Positions 17,439 to 25,951 of a stretch of 64,000 nucleotides of DNA are shown here, in pieces. Both the position numbers and the translations under genes were made by a program. A model generated the notes under the pieces. The model did no database searches, had not been told where the DNA came from, and worked only from the letters and a program-made list of their open reading frames with translations. Within the stretch, counting starts at the first letter, position 1. Every line of letters starts with the position of its first letter. Source of the DNA: an uncultured Nitrospira sp. GTDB taxonomy: Bacteria > Nitrospirota > Nitrospiria > Nitrospirales > Nitrospiraceae. The stretch spans positions 1 to 64,000 of the forward strand of contig CABVRX010000018.1 in assembly GCA_902500825.1 (NCBI GenBank). Reading direction: 5' to 3'.

Positions 17439-18041
17439 ATGGCTTCGCTCGTTCGACAATTCAGTGTCCTGGCAGTCGGTATGATGATGACGACATCCTT
17501 CGTCCACGCCGCAGACGTCTCTCCTACAATCACGGTCGGCACCCAGGAAGTCGGACTCACAGCCGGCTATATGTTTTCCCATCGACTGACCCACCTTCAC
17601 AAGACCAAACAGCACGGACCGGCGTTGATGCCGTCGTGGATGATGACCATCACCGATCCGATCGGCGACAGCTGGTACAGAGGACAGGTCTCGCTTGGCG
17701 CGGAGATGGTCTATCTGGAGTTCCGAGAACCTCTGCTCACGCATGGTGTCGGGTTCACACCGAGAATCAAGTATACGTTCGTCGCCTTAGGTCGTATCCG
17801 TCCCTATGCAGAATTCGCCGGCGGGCCGTTTTGGACGGATCTCGGTGGTCGCATTCGTGAAGAGGCTACTCAGTTCAACTTCGTGTTGACGGGAGGAGTG
17901 GGCGTATCGTGGTTTCTCACGCCACAACTCGCCTTCAACGCGGGCTATCGGTTCCATCATATTTCCAACGCCGGCATCGCCTTCCCGAATCTTGGGCTGA
18001 ATGCGAGCTTGCCCTTCGCGGGGTTTTCATTCTATTTCTGA
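17439..18041 (+). CDS. pagL: PagL-type lipid A 3-O-deacylase (acyloxyacyl hydrolase)
   Basis: A 200-residue outer-membrane beta-barrel with a signal peptide (cleavage near VHA-AD). The C-terminal half has the catalytic pattern GYRFHHISNAG with His174 and Ser176 placed as in PagL, and the last residue is Phe in an amphipathic strand (FAGFSFYF), as expected for barrel insertion. PagL removes the 3-O acyl chain of lipid A. The family is variable, but the His-x-Ser-Asn motif makes the call good. The next lipoprotein gene starts 13 bp downstream, suggesting a two-gene operon. Confidence 0.8.
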   Translation: MASLVRQFSVLAVGMMMTTSFVHAADVSPTITVGTQEVGLTAGYMFSHRLTHLHKTKQHGPALMPSWMMTITDPIGDSWYRGQVSLGAEMVYLEFREPLLTHGVGFTPRIKYTFVALGRIRPYAEFAGGPFWTDLGGRIREEATQFNFVLTGGVGVSWFLTPQLAFNAGYRFHHISNAGIAFPNLGLNASLPFAGFSFYF

Positions 18042-18054
18042 GGAGACGGCGATC

Positions 18055-18798
18055 ATGACGATGAACATGTTGCGATGGTCGGTCCTGAGTCTTACCGGGC
18101 TCGTGCTGTGCGGCATAACGGGATGCACCAGATGGATCGACGTCAAACCACCATCAGCCGACCCCAACGCAACCATCTCGCACTCACTCCCCAATGATGA
18201 ACGGATTCCGCTTGTGACAAATTCTTTTCACCTCTCAAGAAACGGGTCGTTGCAATATCCTTCTGCCGACTTAGAGCGACGGATCTTAAGCAGCGTTCAA
18301 GAAACCAGCCTGTTTTCAACATTGATACCGCTGGGAGAAAAGTCCGATTCGCTCGGCGATAAGGTCGTCTCTGCGCGCATTACCGTCGACGAAACCATCG
18401 AACCTCATTCCTGGCTCTCGGCATTCAAAGGTATCCTCATCGGAGGATCCATGTTTCTCCTCTCACCCTTCATCGACCTGGAATATGGGTATGCCGCAAC
18501 GGTCGCCCTTGAGCTCGAACGTTGGGACGGCCACGTCACGCGCTACGAAGGCCGTTCCTCCGGTTCGGTGCATTATAAGTTGTTCGGCGCCACGCCGGTC
18601 ATGATCGATGAGTTAAAGGGACACGTGACGGAAGCCTGTCTCACCGACCTGACGGGGCAACTTGTTCGTGACACCAAACTCTATATGGCCAGCAGCGCTC
18701 CGCTCCCAGACACCGGAATTCGCACGGTGACCGTGAAAGCCAAAAGACCCTCAACCACACACCCCACCCGTTCTCTTGTTCCAGCCACGACACCTTAG
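18055..18798 (+). CDS. Lipoprotein of unknown function
   Basis: From ATG 18055 the product is 247 residues, with a lipobox (LVLCGITGC) at about residue 22. The mature part has a YSADLERRILSSV-like region and a short hydrophobic stretch (ILIGGSMFLLSPFIDLEYGY) that may sit at a membrane surface. ATG 18055 is preceded by ggagacg; the earlier frame start at 18001 lies inside pagL. No known domain. Probably cotranscribed with pagL. Confidence 0.65.
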   Translation: MTMNMLRWSVLSLTGLVLCGITGCTRWIDVKPPSADPNATISHSLPNDERIPLVTNSFHLSRNGSLQYPSADLERRILSSVQETSLFSTLIPLGEKSDSLGDKVVSARITVDETIEPHSWLSAFKGILIGGSMFLLSPFIDLEYGYAATVALELERWDGHVTRYEGRSSGSVHYKLFGATPVMIDELKGHVTEACLTDLTGQLVRDTKLYMASSAPLPDTGIRTVTVKAKRPSTTHPTRSLVPATTP

Positions 18799-18890
18799 AA
18801 AACTGGATCGTTCCCCTAACCAACGTTCATATCTGGCCGATCCTGCCGCTCCAGTGGTATAGTACCGCATTAGCACTGGAACTATGATCG

Positions 18891-19205
18891 ATGGACATTG
18901 ACGCGTTTCGCCAGATGGTCGCTAAGAATCCCAAGGGATTCCTCGGCCGCTATGGGCTCGGCAATAAGATCCTCCAAGAAAACGGCAGCGTCGAAGAAGC
19001 TGTCGAGCATCTTACTATCGCCACACAATTGGACCCGACGCATGCAGCCTCTCATCTGGCGTTAGGACGCGCGCTGATCCGACTGGGCAGAACCACCGAT
19101 GCCAAGCCCATTCTTACCGCTGGTATTGAGGCGGTACTCACTGGACGGTCCAACGGCGGCAAGGACCTGGTGCCTGAGATGCAAGAGTTGCTACGCTCCC
19201 TATGA
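18891..19205 (+). CDS. Short TPR protein
   Basis: A 104-residue protein holding two TPR units (FLGRYGLGNKILQENGSVEEAVEHL and AASHLALGRALIRLGRTTDAKPIL). No signal peptide. It is the first gene of the plus-strand run that leads into the radical SAM peptide cluster, but the 31-bp and longer gaps here are looser than in the core cluster, so membership is uncertain. Confidence 0.7.
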   Translation: MDIDAFRQMVAKNPKGFLGRYGLGNKILQENGSVEEAVEHLTIATQLDPTHAASHLALGRALIRLGRTTDAKPILTAGIEAVLTGRSNGGKDLVPEMQELLRSL

Positions 19206-19236
19206 TGAATAAGCCCTACCGTAAAGGAGTCTCTCC

Positions 19237-19437
19237 GTGAACCTCGACGACGCTAGGAAACGAATTGAATCAGCCGTCACGCAATACGGCCAACACGCAG
19301 CCCCCGCCATTGACCTTGTCATGGCGGAAGTTCGCTCCGATATGGGAGCGGGAGCATTCAATGAATTGATCGAAGAGTTCGATCTTGAGTTGATGTACAA
19401 CATCACTCCGATGGAATCGGACCACTCGAGTAGTTGA
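19237..19437 (+). CDS. Small hypothetical protein
   Basis: 66 residues from GTG 19237, which has a good AAGGAG ribosome site 9 nt upstream. The product is acidic and helical (NLDDARKRIESAV, GAFNELIEEFDLELMYNI). No Cys, no Gly-rich core and no leader-like pattern, so I do not regard it as a peptide precursor. Function unknown; it sits at the head of the peptide cluster. Confidence 0.6.
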   Translation: MNLDDARKRIESAVTQYGQHAAPAIDLVMAEVRSDMGAGAFNELIEEFDLELMYNITPMESDHSSS

Positions 19438-19489
19438 ACACGATCTTCCTATTCCACCGTTCATTCGTGATTCTCTCGTGCTCCTGCCT

Positions 19490-20587
19490 ATGCCGCTGAT
19501 CTGGGCTGCCATCTCAGGCCATGGATTCGGTCACGCCGCGCAAGTCGTGCCGGTGCTCAATGCTCTACATCGTCTCGTTCCGGACCTTCGCGTCCTTCTT
19601 CGAACGACCGTCCCTTCCTCCTTCTTCAAAGACCGCCTCGTTCCTCCGTGGGACGTGAACCCCGTTCAGCAAGATGTCGGGTGCGTTCAGAATGGCCCGT
19701 TGAAGATTGATGTAGAGGCCACCTGGCGCGAGCACCACCTATTTCACAGTTCGTGGGATAAGCGGCTTCACACTGAGACCGCTGCAATGAGGGCCGCCGG
19801 CCCGAATGTCGTTCTGGCCGATACTCCCTACTTGGCTTTGGCGGCGGGAAACGCGGCTGCTGTTCCTACTGTTGCACTCGTTAGTTTCACCTGGGACCTC
19901 GTGCTTTCCGAGTATGTCGCTCCCCCATCAATCGACAGCCTGACGATCCTCCGGTTGATTCGTCAGGCCTATGCTCAAGCAGATCTCGCTTTGCGAATCG
20001 CCCCGGCCCCTAAAATGGAGATCTTCCAACGTATCATCGATATTGGTCCGATCGCCGAGCCCGTCCCTTCCGCCCGTGAACAATTGGCCGATCTCCTTGG
20101 GCTGACCCCAGGAGAACAAACCGTGCTCGTCGGGTTCGGCGGGATTCCTCTGGATTCACTCCCGTTCGACCGGCTGGAGTCACTCACCGGATACCGATTC
20201 ATCTTCGACGGCTCGATTCCCCCAGGAAGCCGGCGATTCGTCGCCACCGCATCCCTGCCTTTTTCATTCAAGACCTTAATGGCATCAGTTGATGTCATCA
20301 TGACGAAACCAGGCTACGGAACCTTGACGGAAGCGGTCGCGCTGCGCACTCCGATGGTATACGTGCGCCGATACAATTTCGCCGATGAACAGCCACTGGT
20401 TGATTATTTGCACCGGTACGGACAGGGCGTCGAACTGTCACTCGATGATTTCACTCATGGCCATTGGGAGGAATCCTTGCATCGTGTGCGTTCGCTTTCA
20501 ACTCTCTCCGACCGTGCTCTTCACGCCACAGGCGCCGATGATGCGGCAGCCCTCCTCGCTCGCTATTTTTTCACGATTAGACGTTGA
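19490..20587 (+). CDS. Glycosyltransferase-like protein (GT-B, MurG/arabinokinase N-domain type)
   Basis: From ATG 19490 (GTG 19478 is an alternative) the product is about 365 residues. It has the GT-B nucleotide-sugar fold pattern: an N-terminal glycine loop ISGHGFGHAAQVVPVLNAL, and a C-terminal donor-binding segment VDVIMTKPGYGTLTEAVALRTPMVYV. This resembles UDP-sugar transferases of the MurG/GT28 group and the GT-like domain of plant arabinokinases. The acceptor is unknown; in this context a sugar added to a peptide is possible but unproven. Three bp separate it from the methyltransferase gene. Confidence 0.7.
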   Translation: MPLIWAAISGHGFGHAAQVVPVLNALHRLVPDLRVLLRTTVPSSFFKDRLVPPWDVNPVQQDVGCVQNGPLKIDVEATWREHHLFHSSWDKRLHTETAAMRAAGPNVVLADTPYLALAAGNAAAVPTVALVSFTWDLVLSEYVAPPSIDSLTILRLIRQAYAQADLALRIAPAPKMEIFQRIIDIGPIAEPVPSAREQLADLLGLTPGEQTVLVGFGGIPLDSLPFDRLESLTGYRFIFDGSIPPGSRRFVATASLPFSFKTLMASVDVIMTKPGYGTLTEAVALRTPMVYVRRYNFADEQPLVDYLHRYGQGVELSLDDFTHGHWEESLHRVRSLSTLSDRALHATGADDAAALLARYFFTIRR

Positions 20588-20590
20588 TCC

Positions 20591-21433
20591 GTGCGTATAC
20601 GGATAACAGCCATTGCTCTGGTCACTCGTCTGGTAGAAGGCGTCGGTCATTTGGTGTCTCAGGTCCAGTTCTTTCTGTACGGAATACTTCCTGCACTCCT
20701 CCCTTCCGACGAACTGACCGCGCTGACCCGGAGATATTACACCCGAAGCTATGGAGGCCTTGAGCGAGAATTCCGCGCAGATGCGTACAAATGGACGCTG
20801 GACAACTGGGAAGCAGCGGTGGAGGCCAAACACATGGCTTCCAAGGGGCTTGTCGTCGTATTGGGAGCCGGCCTGGGTCGCGAATCCATAGCCCTGACCG
20901 AACATGGCCATCGAGTACTAGGGCTCGACAATAATTATGACGGATTGCACATTGCCACCATGCGCGCATCTTCAACGCATCTTCCCGTCCTCTTTGTCCA
21001 AGCAGACTTTCGACGGCTCCCGGTCCCCAAAGCACAAGCAGACTATGTGTTTCTCTCCAGCGTCATGTATAGCGCCATCCCGGGAAGGCGACAGCGTCAA
21101 GAATGCGTGCGAGAGTTCCGTTCGGTTCTTAAGAGCGACGGGAAAATCGTACTGAATTTCTTACTCTCCCATGAATGGCAATCCAGATCACATCGGTTGA
21201 TTGAGACATGCAACCGATGGCTCCTGAAACTTCCGGGATCCAATCAGAACTATCAGCCTGGCGATTTCTGCTCTCACGGCCACTTCATGCACGCATTTCT
21301 CGACGAAGCGGAGATCCGCTCCGAACTCACCGAAACCGGCGCGATCATCCTCGAATTGAACTGGAATGAAGGGTTTGCCGTGATCACCTACCCCACTCCT
21401 AGAAGCCCCGAAATATCTCTAGCGGGTCCCTAA
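20591..21433 (+). CDS. Class I SAM-dependent methyltransferase
   Basis: 280 residues from GTG 20591, only 3 bp after the previous stop. SAM-binding motif I is KGLVVVLGAGLGRESIAL, the acidic residue after strand 2 is in VLGLDNN, and motif IV is DYVFLSSVMYSAIPG. An N-terminal helical part (~75 residues) precedes the Rossmann domain. The substrate is not evident. Tight packing with the GT-like and PqqD genes suggests one transcription unit. Confidence 0.75.
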   Translation: MRIRITAIALVTRLVEGVGHLVSQVQFFLYGILPALLPSDELTALTRRYYTRSYGGLEREFRADAYKWTLDNWEAAVEAKHMASKGLVVVLGAGLGRESIALTEHGHRVLGLDNNYDGLHIATMRASSTHLPVLFVQADFRRLPVPKAQADYVFLSSVMYSAIPGRRQRQECVREFRSVLKSDGKIVLNFLLSHEWQSRSHRLIETCNRWLLKLPGSNQNYQPGDFCSHGHFMHAFLDEAEIRSELTETGAIILELNWNEGFAVITYPTPRSPEISLAGP

Positions 21434-21456
21434 GGGATTTGCTATTCTGCCGTCCC

Positions 21457-21768
21457 ATGAATCTCGGCGCCGTGTATGCCAAGAATCCTGATTATGTGCA
21501 GCGCGACGTAGCCGGCGAATGCATCCTCGTCCCCATCCGGAGGAACCTCACCGAATCCAACAGCATCTACGTTCTGAATGAGACAGGGGCGGTCCTCTGG
21601 GGACGGATCGACGGGACTCGATCCGTTCAAACGATCAGCGACGAGTTCGTTCAGGAGTATGACGTGACCGTGGAACAGCTCCATCAGGACTTTCACACCT
21701 TGCTGATCGATCTGCTCTCCATCCATGCCGTCAATGAGGTTACCGTCACCGATGGTCCCACTGGGTAA
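21457..21768 (+). CDS. PqqD-type RiPP recognition element protein
   Basis: A 103-residue protein from ATG 21457. The pattern YVQRDVAGECILVPIRR...SIYVLNETGAVLWGRIDGTRSVQTISDEFVQEYDV matches the PqqD fold: three beta strands, then a winged-helix trio. These proteins bind the leader of a precursor peptide and hand it to a radical SAM enzyme. It overlaps the first radical SAM gene by 17 bp, a typical PqqD-radical SAM arrangement. Confidence 0.85.
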   Translation: MNLGAVYAKNPDYVQRDVAGECILVPIRRNLTESNSIYVLNETGAVLWGRIDGTRSVQTISDEFVQEYDVTVEQLHQDFHTLLIDLLSIHAVNEVTVTDGPTG

Positions 21769-22663
21769 GCTTCGCGCCTTCCCCGACCGTTTCCCACTCT
21801 CCTGTCAATGGGAGATCACCTGTCGTTGCAATCTTCGCTGTGTCATGTGCTACACGGATTGCCACAATCGACCGGAGTTCATCCGTCAGGAGCTTACCAC
21901 TGCCGAGATTCTTCGAATCCTGGACGACATGGGCGATGCCGGCACGCTGGAACTGTGCCTGACCGGCGGTGAACCGATGGGCAGACCCGATTTTTTTGTG
22001 ATTTATGAACAAGCCGTTCGGCGCGGCTTTCTCGTCACCGTCTTCACGAACGGGACGTTGATTACGGAAGTCGAAGCCGATCGATTTGCGGCTCTGCCTC
22101 CTCACGGGATTGAAATCAGTCTGCATGGCTCGACCACCGGAACATTCGAACGGATCACCCAACACCAGGGTTCGTATCAACGCTGCCTCAGAGCGATCCG
22201 TTTGTTGTGGGATCGTCATCTTCCACTGACGCTGAAGGCGACCGTCCTGTCACTGAATCAGCATGAAATCCTCGCGATCAAAGAATATGTCGACTCGCTC
22301 GGGCCGGTCCGATTCAAGCTCGGCGAAGAGCTTCGGCCGGAACTCGATGGTGGGGCCGGCCCCTTCCGGTACGCAGCGGCTGAACAAGAGTTGACGGAAT
22401 TGCACGGAAAGGATCCGCTGCTTTTGGCAGAAGCCTGCCGACGGGCACAGGCTGAGCTTCCCCCCTGCAGGAGCGGGATGCAACGATTTCATATCGACGC
22501 CTACGGCCGGATGCAACTCTGCTCCGGAAATCGGCGCCACAGCTATGATTTGCGAACAGGTTCATTCCGAGAAGGGTTTTTTGAAGCGTTGCCGACGTTC
22601 ACCTGCGACTACAAGCAACCAGAGATCGCGCCATTGCTTCAACCGATGGTGCATCATGGGTGA
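21752..22663 (+). CDS. Radical SAM protein 1, shortened SPASM region
   Basis: 303 residues from ATG 21752, inside the end of the PqqD gene. The Fe-S motif is CNLRCVMC (Cys26, Cys30, Cys33), and the SAM-binding GGEP follows in LTGGEPMGRPDFF. After the barrel only the first half of a SPASM/twitch region is seen (CRSGMQRFHIDAYGRMQLCSG, then FTCDY); the usual final CxxC...C group is absent because the gene stops at 22663, overlapping gene 2. It probably carries the radical SAM cluster plus at most one auxiliary cluster. It is likely to modify the precursor peptide at 23783, or to work with the second enzyme. Confidence 0.85.
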   Translation: MVPLGKLRAFPDRFPLSCQWEITCRCNLRCVMCYTDCHNRPEFIRQELTTAEILRILDDMGDAGTLELCLTGGEPMGRPDFFVIYEQAVRRGFLVTVFTNGTLITEVEADRFAALPPHGIEISLHGSTTGTFERITQHQGSYQRCLRAIRLLWDRHLPLTLKATVLSLNQHEILAIKEYVDSLGPVRFKLGEELRPELDGGAGPFRYAAAEQELTELHGKDPLLLAEACRRAQAELPPCRSGMQRFHIDAYGRMQLCSGNRRHSYDLRTGSFREGFFEALPTFTCDYKQPEIAPLLQPMVHHG

Positions 22664-23786
22664 GCCGCGAATCATATCCAGAGTTTCGTACGGAACGTTC
22701 AGCGAGCAGATCCATGCCCGATCGACGCAGCACCAGCAGGTTGTAAAAGCTCAGCTCGAATTGACCTATCGCTGCAATCTCCATTGCCGTCATTGTTACA
22801 CTGATCCTTATAATAACCCTGAGTCTCTGCCGCGCGAACTGACGCGCGATGAACTGTATCGCTTGCTGGCAGAGCTCCAAGACCTCGGCGTCATCTGGCT
22901 GAACCTGTCGGGCGGCGACATTTTCATGCACCCCCAGTTTTTTGATGTATACGAACAAGCGTATCGGCGAGGGTTTCTACTCCAGCTATACACCAATGGG
23001 ACGCTATTCAGCCGCGCGACGATCCGGCGATTGCAAGCCATGCCTCCCTTCACGATCGATGTCTCATGCCATACCATGGATGAGGCGCGGTTCGATTGGT
23101 TCACCCAGGTACCCGGCTCGTATCGCGCATTTCTCCGGGGCATGGCGTTGCTTCGAGAGAGCGGCTTGCCGTTCACGCTCAAAACCAAGTTGATGAACTG
23201 GAACAAGGACGAGCTCGATGACCTTCGAACGTTCACCGAGTCGTTTGGACAGTCGTTCGGATACACTACCTCGCTGTCGCCGCGACTCGACGGCGATTGC
23301 TCTTCTTTGGCCTACAGAATTTCCCCTGACGATTTACGGGTGCTCGGGCCAAAAGAGCCGGCATCCGAACAAGACGAAGCTTGTCACGCAGAATTGCCCT
23401 TCGGTCGACCGGAAACCGATCGGTTGTTTCGTTGCGGCTGCGGCACCAACACAATTCACATTAATGCCTGGGGCGAGCTCAGCACGTGCACATTTCAATA
23501 CGAAACCCGCGTGTCGCTCAGGCAGGTTTCTCTACGCGAGGCCGTCGCGCGAGCTTTTACGCAGGTGCAGAACGTGCGCTATCAGCGTGAGACACCTTGC
23601 CGATCCTGTACCGTGCATCGATTTTGCGACAAGCAGCCGACACAGGCCCGATGGGAAACGGGGGACCGGCAAGCACCGATCCCGTACAACTGCGACGTGG
23701 CCATGACGCGGGCTGAATCGGCGATGCATCAGACGCTGGTCCATCCCTTGAAACGGCATTCACAAGGAGAGCAACACTCATCATGA
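22656..23786 (+). CDS. Radical SAM/SPASM peptide-modifying enzyme 2
   Basis: 376 residues from ATG 22656, overlapping the previous stop by 8 bp. The radical SAM motif is CNLHCRHC (Cys40, Cys44, Cys47); the SAM-binding loop reads SGGDIFMHP, with GGD instead of the usual GGE. A full SPASM C-terminus follows: CGCGTNTIHINAWGELSTC, CRSCTVHRFC and PYNC, enough for two auxiliary 4Fe-4S clusters. Enzymes of this class form thioether, C-C or epimer changes in peptides. Its stop overlaps the start of the precursor candidate by 4 bp (ATGA), which strongly ties the two. Confidence 0.9.
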   Translation: MGEPRIISRVSYGTFSEQIHARSTQHQQVVKAQLELTYRCNLHCRHCYTDPYNNPESLPRELTRDELYRLLAELQDLGVIWLNLSGGDIFMHPQFFDVYEQAYRRGFLLQLYTNGTLFSRATIRRLQAMPPFTIDVSCHTMDEARFDWFTQVPGSYRAFLRGMALLRESGLPFTLKTKLMNWNKDELDDLRTFTESFGQSFGYTTSLSPRLDGDCSSLAYRISPDDLRVLGPKEPASEQDEACHAELPFGRPETDRLFRCGCGTNTIHINAWGELSTCTFQYETRVSLRQVSLREAVARAFTQVQNVRYQRETPCRSCTVHRFCDKQPTQARWETGDRQAPIPYNCDVAMTRAESAMHQTLVHPLKRHSQGEQHSS

Positions 23787-23983
23787 CCGAGAAGAAACCG
23801 TACAGTATGCCACAACTCTTCCGTGTCGATCTGGACCAAGAACAGGCCATCTTGAGCGCCTGTAGCTTGATGACAACCAGCGTCTCGCAAGGCGGTAACG
23901 GCGGGTGCAGGCCGAACAACGCGGGCGGCTGCAAGAGACGGAATGGGCAAGGTCGCTCCGATTCCGGTCCTCGCGCGTCGTAG
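23783..23983 (+). CDS. Candidate RiPP precursor peptide
   Basis: 66 residues with an AAGGAG ribosome site 13 nt upstream. The N-terminal half looks like a leader: KKPYSMPQLFRVDLDQEQA, acidic with regularly spaced hydrophobics. After Cys27 (ILSACS) comes MTTSVS and then a Gly/Asn/Arg/Cys-rich core with Cys42 and Cys50 (GGNGGCRPNNAGGC, KRRNGQGRS) ending in Ser66. The composition differs sharply from the surrounding enzymes, and it sits between radical SAM 2 (4-bp overlap) and the HPr-kinase-like gene. I infer that it is the substrate of the radical SAM enzymes. The cysteines suggest sactipeptide/ranthipeptide-like thioethers, but the product class cannot be fixed from sequence alone. Confidence 0.75.
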   Translation: MTEKKPYSMPQLFRVDLDQEQAILSACSLMTTSVSQGGNGGCRPNNAGGCKRRNGQGRSDSGPRAS

Positions 23984-23990
23984 GAGCCAT

Positions 23991-24896
23991 ATGGATCTGA
24001 CTGTTCGGATCGGCGGATACGCAGTGCAGATACATGAACCGGACAATCATCCTCGCCTCACCTGGCCGCTTCGGCCATTCGATGGTTTTCTCTCCTCTTG
24101 GACTCCATCCCCGGATATTCGAATAGACGTGACGATCGCATCGCCTCTCCCTGAGCTTCCCCCGGGAATGCTCCTCTTCGATTCAGCCCATGGCTGCTGG
24201 AAACTCTTTGAGTCAGATGCCGGATTGCTGTTCGAGTCCCTCGACCCAAAACTTTTTCGACCACGGGTTCGGGCGCGTATTTCAGATGACTACCGAACAG
24301 TCCGGGCATGGATGCTCCCTGGTCTGGAGGACGGCCAAGTTGGATGGAGTCCTATGCAGCTATTTAATCCACTCATCGAAGTCTGCCTGTTGTCGCGTTT
24401 GTCACGCGACGGCGGATTGCTCTTGCACGCAGCGGGCTTGGTCCTCGACAAGCAGGGTTACGTCTTCACCGGGGCTTCCGGAACCGGGAAATCAACCGTC
24501 GCCGCGTTGTTCGCAAACCAAGACGCCGTCGTACTCAGCGACGAACGAGTGATCTTACGGCGGCATGGCGCCGCGTTCTTTCTGCATGGAACTCCGTGGG
24601 TTGGATCCGGACACTATGCCGAGAACTCATCCGCTCCGATCACCGCGCTGTTCAGCATCAGTCATGGACAGGAGCACCACTCCCTCACTCCTCTGGCATC
24701 ATCAAAGGCCGCCACACTCGTATTACAGCAGGCCTTTCTTCCTCATTGGGACCGCGCCGGCTTGGAAGCAATGCTCGAATTTCTGGTTTCCCTCACGATG
24801 CAGATTCCTTGTCGCAGCCTGTCGTTTCTCAACCAGCCCGATGTCGTTGATTTCGTGCGCGATCATTCGCCGACTCTCACCCCGGCTTCTCGATGA
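23991..24896 (+). CDS. HPr-kinase-like ATPase (HprK-related)
   Basis: 301 residues from ATG 23991, with a TAGGAG ribosome site and 7 bp after the precursor stop. It has a P-loop FTGASGTGKST (residues about 160-169) and the downstream acidic segment VVLSDERV, like the kinase domain of HPr kinase, preceded by an N-terminal domain unlike HPr kinase itself. HprK-like proteins in lasso and other peptide clusters can phosphorylate the precursor. The start is clear and the coupling to the radical SAM 3 gene is a 4-bp overlap. Its true substrate here is unknown. Confidence 0.8.
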   Translation: MDLTVRIGGYAVQIHEPDNHPRLTWPLRPFDGFLSSWTPSPDIRIDVTIASPLPELPPGMLLFDSAHGCWKLFESDAGLLFESLDPKLFRPRVRARISDDYRTVRAWMLPGLEDGQVGWSPMQLFNPLIEVCLLSRLSRDGGLLLHAAGLVLDKQGYVFTGASGTGKSTVAALFANQDAVVLSDERVILRRHGAAFFLHGTPWVGSGHYAENSSAPITALFSISHGQEHHSLTPLASSKAATLVLQQAFLPHWDRAGLEAMLEFLVSLTMQIPCRSLSFLNQPDVVDFVRDHSPTLTPASR

Positions 24897-25951
24897 AACA
24901 GATTGATGCCGACACATTTTTGGCCGAGCTATCGTCGAAAGCCAGACATCGGCGTCAGCCGGAAGGCGTGACCTTCGAACTTACCTATGGCTGCAATCTT
25001 CGATGTGTCCATTGTTTCAACCCAACCCATCGCGCCTTGCCTCAGGAGCTCAACACATCGGAGGTGTTGCGACTTGTCGATCAATTGGCGGCATTCGGCG
25101 TGCTGACCGTCACATTCACAGGAGGCGAACCCACTCTCAGGCCGGATATTGCCGCGATCCTCCGGCACTCTCGAAGAATGGGACTATTGATTCGGGTGCT
25201 GGTCAACGCCACTCGCGTGACTCCGACCTTTGTATCGCTTCTCCGAGAAACCGGCACCGAGCAGATTTGCGTCTCCATCTATGGAGCAACGGAGACCACA
25301 TACGAACAGATGACCGCCGTGCCAGGCTCCCATGCCGCATTTCTCCGTGGGCTTACGATGCTGGCCGAGGCGAACCTTCCCGTCATCGTCCGCATGCCGG
25401 TGACCACGCTGAATCATCATGAGATTGATGCCTGCCGCCGCGTGGCCGAACATCTCGGGCTCCAGTTTCAATACTGTTCGGACATCACTCCGACGGTAAC
25501 CGGCAACCTTGCGCCGCTGGAATATCGGCTCTCTCCTGCGAGGAAAATCGCGATCGATCAGGACACGCTCTCCAACTGGGGGGCAGCGCCGATTGACGAT
25601 ACTTGTCGTTCTACCGACGAGTTCATCGAATGCGACTGCGGCTACACTCGCTTTGCGATTACTCCGTATGGCGAGATGAACCTTTGCACCGCCTTCCCGA
25701 TTCCCCGCTACGATCTGAGAACCGGGACAGTCGCAGAAGGATGGGCGTTGATCAAACAGACCGTCGACCAGGCTCATCCAAACAATCGGTATGAGTGTAA
25801 GACTTGTGAAGTTCGTGAGTACTGCCGCCAAGGCCGAAACGATGCCTGGCTGGAAACCGGCGATATGAGTGTCTGCCTTCCTCACTACAAACAGTGGGCC
25901 GACCTGGAGCACCGAACTCATGCCCTCCTCGACCCTCGACGACCTAATTGA
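24893..25951 (+). CDS. Radical SAM/SPASM peptide-modifying enzyme 3
   Basis: 352 residues beginning within the stop of the kinase gene (ATGA). Radical SAM motif CNLRCVHC (Cys34, Cys38, Cys41), SAM-binding FTGGEPTLRP, and a complete SPASM tail: CDCGYTRFAITPYGEMNLC, CKTCEVREYCRQG and SVCLPHY. It is full-length compared with protein 1. It probably introduces a second modification, or acts on a second site, of the precursor at 23783. Confidence 0.9.
   Translation: MKQIDADTFLAELSSKARHRRQPEGVTFELTYGCNLRCVHCFNPTHRALPQELNTSEVLRLVDQLAAFGVLTVTFTGGEPTLRPDIAAILRHSRRMGLLIRVLVNATRVTPTFVSLLRETGTEQICVSIYGATETTYEQMTAVPGSHAAFLRGLTMLAEANLPVIVRMPVTTLNHHEIDACRRVAEHLGLQFQYCSDITPTVTGNLAPLEYRLSPARKIAIDQDTLSNWGAAPIDDTCRSTDEFIECDCGYTRFAITPYGEMNLCTAFPIPRYDLRTGTVAEGWALIKQTVDQAHPNNRYECKTCEVREYCRQGRNDAWLETGDMSVCLPHYKQWADLEHRTHALLDPRRPN

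Noticed and set aside
19237-19437. Second RiPP precursor
   Set aside because: Acidic helical sequence with no Cys, Gly-rich core or leader pattern like the candidate at 23783.
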